Positions 5,546 through 7,264 of a stretch of DNA of 7,264 bases are shown here, in pieces. Position 1 is the stretch's first letter, and every line of letters starts with the position of its first letter. The DNA is taken from the NCBI GenBank assembly GCA_027294925.1, contig JAPULM010000650.1, positions 1 through 7,264 on the forward strand, written 5' to 3'. Origin of the DNA: a bacterium. GTDB taxonomy: Bacteria > Tectomicrobia > Entotheonellia > Entotheonellales > Entotheonellaceae. The translations under genes and the position numbers were made by a program. A model generated the notes under the pieces. That model did no database searches, was not told the DNA's origin, and saw nothing but the letters and a program-made list of their open reading frames with translations.

Positions 5546-7264
5546 CTAAAGCCGGGCACGGACACCGCCACGCGGACGAATACCGGGAGCTGGAAATCCA
5601 ATGGCTTCTTCATAGTCCGCGTCAAACAGATTGTCCACGGCGAGAAAGAATTGCCACGTCGTATTCAGACGCCAGGTTGCCGCAAAATCAAAGCGGACAT
5701 AGGCGTCTAGCATTTGCTCACCGGTTGGATTGGATGCTGTCATACTTGCATTTGATGCATCGAGGATGTCGCCCACCACGAGTCCCCGCAGCGTCAGATC
5801 AAAGGCTGGCTTAGGGCGCCACCGAACCGCTGCGCCGCCGCGCCATTGCGGTCGGTTGCGCAGCTCTGCGTCCGTCCCCTTAATATCCGTTTTAACGTAG
5901 GTCAGATGGGCGGTGAAATCGAACACCGGCCAGGGTTGTACCATGAGGCTCATTTCCACCCCTGCAGTGCTGACCGCATCGCGATTGACCAATTGGAAAG
6001 CCGCGGTATCAAAGTCAATAAGATGGTCAAATTCGTTGTAAAAGTACGTCGCGCTGACACTGACACGTTCTCCCCAGAGAATTTGGGTGACGCCGGCATC
6101 CACGCTCCAGCTCGTTTCAGGGACAAGGTCGGGGTTGCCAACCGGAGGAGGAAAGCCCAGGGCAAAAAAGCTGGGCAGCTTAAACCCTTCCCCCCAGTTG
6201 GCTCGTAATGTTGTGTTTGTTGTGGCAATGGTATAGGCTGCGCCAAGGCGTGGACTCACCTCGGCATCGAATCCTTCGGGGATGTCCACTCGTACCCCCC
6301 CTAGTATCATGAGTCCCGGGACGAGGGTAAGCTGGATTTCGAAAAACGGTGCCCAAATATCCCGGGTGAGTTCAAAATTGGTTGACACGACACCAAATCC
6401 AAATGCGGTCAGATCCTGCGAGCCCTTGCTCGTGCCATCTTCGATCTGCAACTGTGCGCCCAATGCCACCTGCACGCCTTGGACTATCGGAAAGACATTG
6501 CGCAGGTTCAGATCATAGCGCCAGAAGGTGGCGTCGGTACTGCTCGGGGGGATGCGGCTAAAGGGGTTTCCCTCGCCTGGCGCGACACCGGGCGACGTCA
6601 CGTCTTCGCTGCGGTTGTAGATACCCAGCTGGAAATGATACGTCCACCAGGAAAACGGCTCGTGTGTTAGGTTGAAGCCCAGTGTGAGTTCTTGGATATC
6701 TCGTTCTTCAACCTCTCTGATCACTGCTAAATCCGGTCCACCACTAAAGTCCGGGAAGGCTTCGCTGTCGCTATCCGCGTAGCGCAAGACCCAACGCAAT
6801 TCCATGTTGTCTGCCAGCGGTGTTCCCAGATTGGTATACAGCGTGATATTGTCGAACTCGCTCTGTTCAACGGGTTCACCATTGTCAACATAGGCCACAC
6901 GCGCTGCGTAATCCATCACGCCTACCATGCCCTGTACTTCGGCTGCCAGGCGCAGGTACTCATAACGTCCACCGGCCACCTCCACCTGTCGTGTTGCCTT
7001 GGCCTGACCCTGCCGGGTGATGATGTTAATGGCGCCGCTCATGGCGTCTGAACCATAGACGGCGGAAAGTGGGCCACGCACGATCTCGATGCGCTCGATG
7101 TTTTCCGTGTTGAGGGTGGAAAAGTCGAAGGAGCCACCGCGACTATTGGTGGGGTCGTTGACTTTGACCCCATCGATTAGAACCACGGTAAAATTCGGAT
7201 CACCACCGCGCATGTAGACCGAGCTAACGCTACCTCGTGCGCTTGCCTGATCGATATGCAGACC
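5546..7264 (-). CDS. TonB-dependent outer-membrane receptor, BtuB-like (N terminus beyond the right window edge)
   Basis: An outer-membrane beta-barrel that imports a scarce ligand (cobalamin, iron complexes, sugars or other solutes) using TonB energy. The frame is open to the edge, adding 17 codons upstream of the Met at 7213, so that Met is internal. Visible residues 1-90 are most of the plug domain: the RGSVSSVYMRGGDPNFTVVL region, LIDGVKVND, IERIEIVRGP (56-65) and SAVYGSDAMSGAINIITRQG (67-86). The rest is the barrel, with many alternating strands and aromatic girdles, ending in a terminal strand after a typical DNLFDADYEEAIGFPAPG segment. The last residue is Leu rather than the usual Phe or Trp. 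The signal peptide, TonB box and start are missing. About 570 residues are visible, so the full protein would be roughly 640-700. The plug style resembles BtuB, but the ligand cannot be told. The gene lies 289 bp upstream of the SDR operon on the same strand. Confidence 0.96.
   Translation of the reverse strand, partial: GLHIDQASARGSVSSVYMRGGDPNFTVVLIDGVKVNDPTNSRGGSFDFSTLNTENIERIEIVRGPLSAVYGSDAMSGAINIITRQGQAKATRQVEVAGGRYEYLRLAAEVQGMVGVMDYAARVAYVDNGEPVEQSEFDNITLYTNLGTPLADNMELRWVLRYADSDSEAFPDFSGGPDLAVIREVEERDIQELTLGFNLTHEPFSWWTYHFQLGIYNRSEDVTSPGVAPGEGNPFSRIPPSSTDATFWRYDLNLRNVFPIVQGVQVALGAQLQIEDGTSKGSQDLTAFGFGVVSTNFELTRDIWAPFFEIQLTLVPGLMILGGVRVDIPEGFDAEVSPRLGAAYTIATTNTTLRANWGEGFKLPSFFALGFPPPVGNPDLVPETSWSVDAGVTQILWGERVSVSATYFYNEFDHLIDFDTAAFQLVNRDAVSTAGVEMSLMVQPWPVFDFTAHLTYVKTDIKGTDAELRNRPQWRGGAAVRWRPKPAFDLTLRGLVVGDILDASNASMTASNPTGEQMLDAYVRFDFAATWRLNTTWQFFLAVDNLFDADYEEAIGFPAPGIRPRGGVRARL

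Noticed and set aside
5846..6208. 120-codon plus-strand frame inside the TonB receptor gene, and similar long frames inside the other genes
   Set aside because: These are antisense shadows of clearly conserved genes with no independent family signal.

Overview
The window holds five complete protein genes, two genes cut by the window edges, and two sizeable regulatory gaps. The source looks like a diderm (Gram-negative type) environmental bacterium: a BtuB-style TonB-dependent outer-membrane receptor is present, base composition is moderately GC-rich in most genes, and several genes have clear Shine-Dalgarno sequences. The phylum cannot be fixed from this sequence. The mix of luciferase-like monooxygenase, SDR and HpcH/HpaI aldolase genes is typical of metabolically versatile, poorly cultured heterotrophs.

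Left part (1-1164, minus strand): the first 99 codons of an acetate kinase-like gene run off the left edge. Four copies of a 7-bp tandem repeat sit directly before its start codon. Upstream on the same strand is a complete classical SDR dehydrogenase (385-1164).

Divergent control region (1165-1535) and aldolase (1536-2279, plus strand): a 371-bp non-coding gap with a 32-bp near-palindrome and two smaller inverted repeats separates the SDR from a divergently transcribed HpcH/HpaI-family class II aldolase that has the expected catalytic residues. The SDR and aldolase could act in one route, oxidising a hydroxy or sugar acid and then cleaving it to pyruvate or a similar keto acid. This is inference from gene pairing.

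Central operon (5256 down to 2364, minus strand): a second SDR (cyclopentanol/hydroxysteroid dehydrogenase-like), an alpha/beta-hydrolase-fold protein and a luciferase-like flavin monooxygenase are spaced 50 and 29 bp apart. A near-consensus sigma-70 promoter lies 43 bp upstream of the first gene. The order of activities suggests alcohol to ketone, ketone to ester or lactone by a luciferase-type Baeyer-Villiger oxygenase, then hydrolysis. The hydrolase, however, has Gly where the nucleophilic Ser should be, which makes its role the most interesting open question here.

Right part (5546-7264, minus strand): a TonB-dependent receptor, complete at its C terminus, with its signal peptide and TonB box beyond the right edge. 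It may import the substrate of the neighbouring operon or an unrelated metal complex or cobalamin; the sequence does not decide.

No tRNA, rRNA, CRISPR array, insertion sequence or phage gene was seen.
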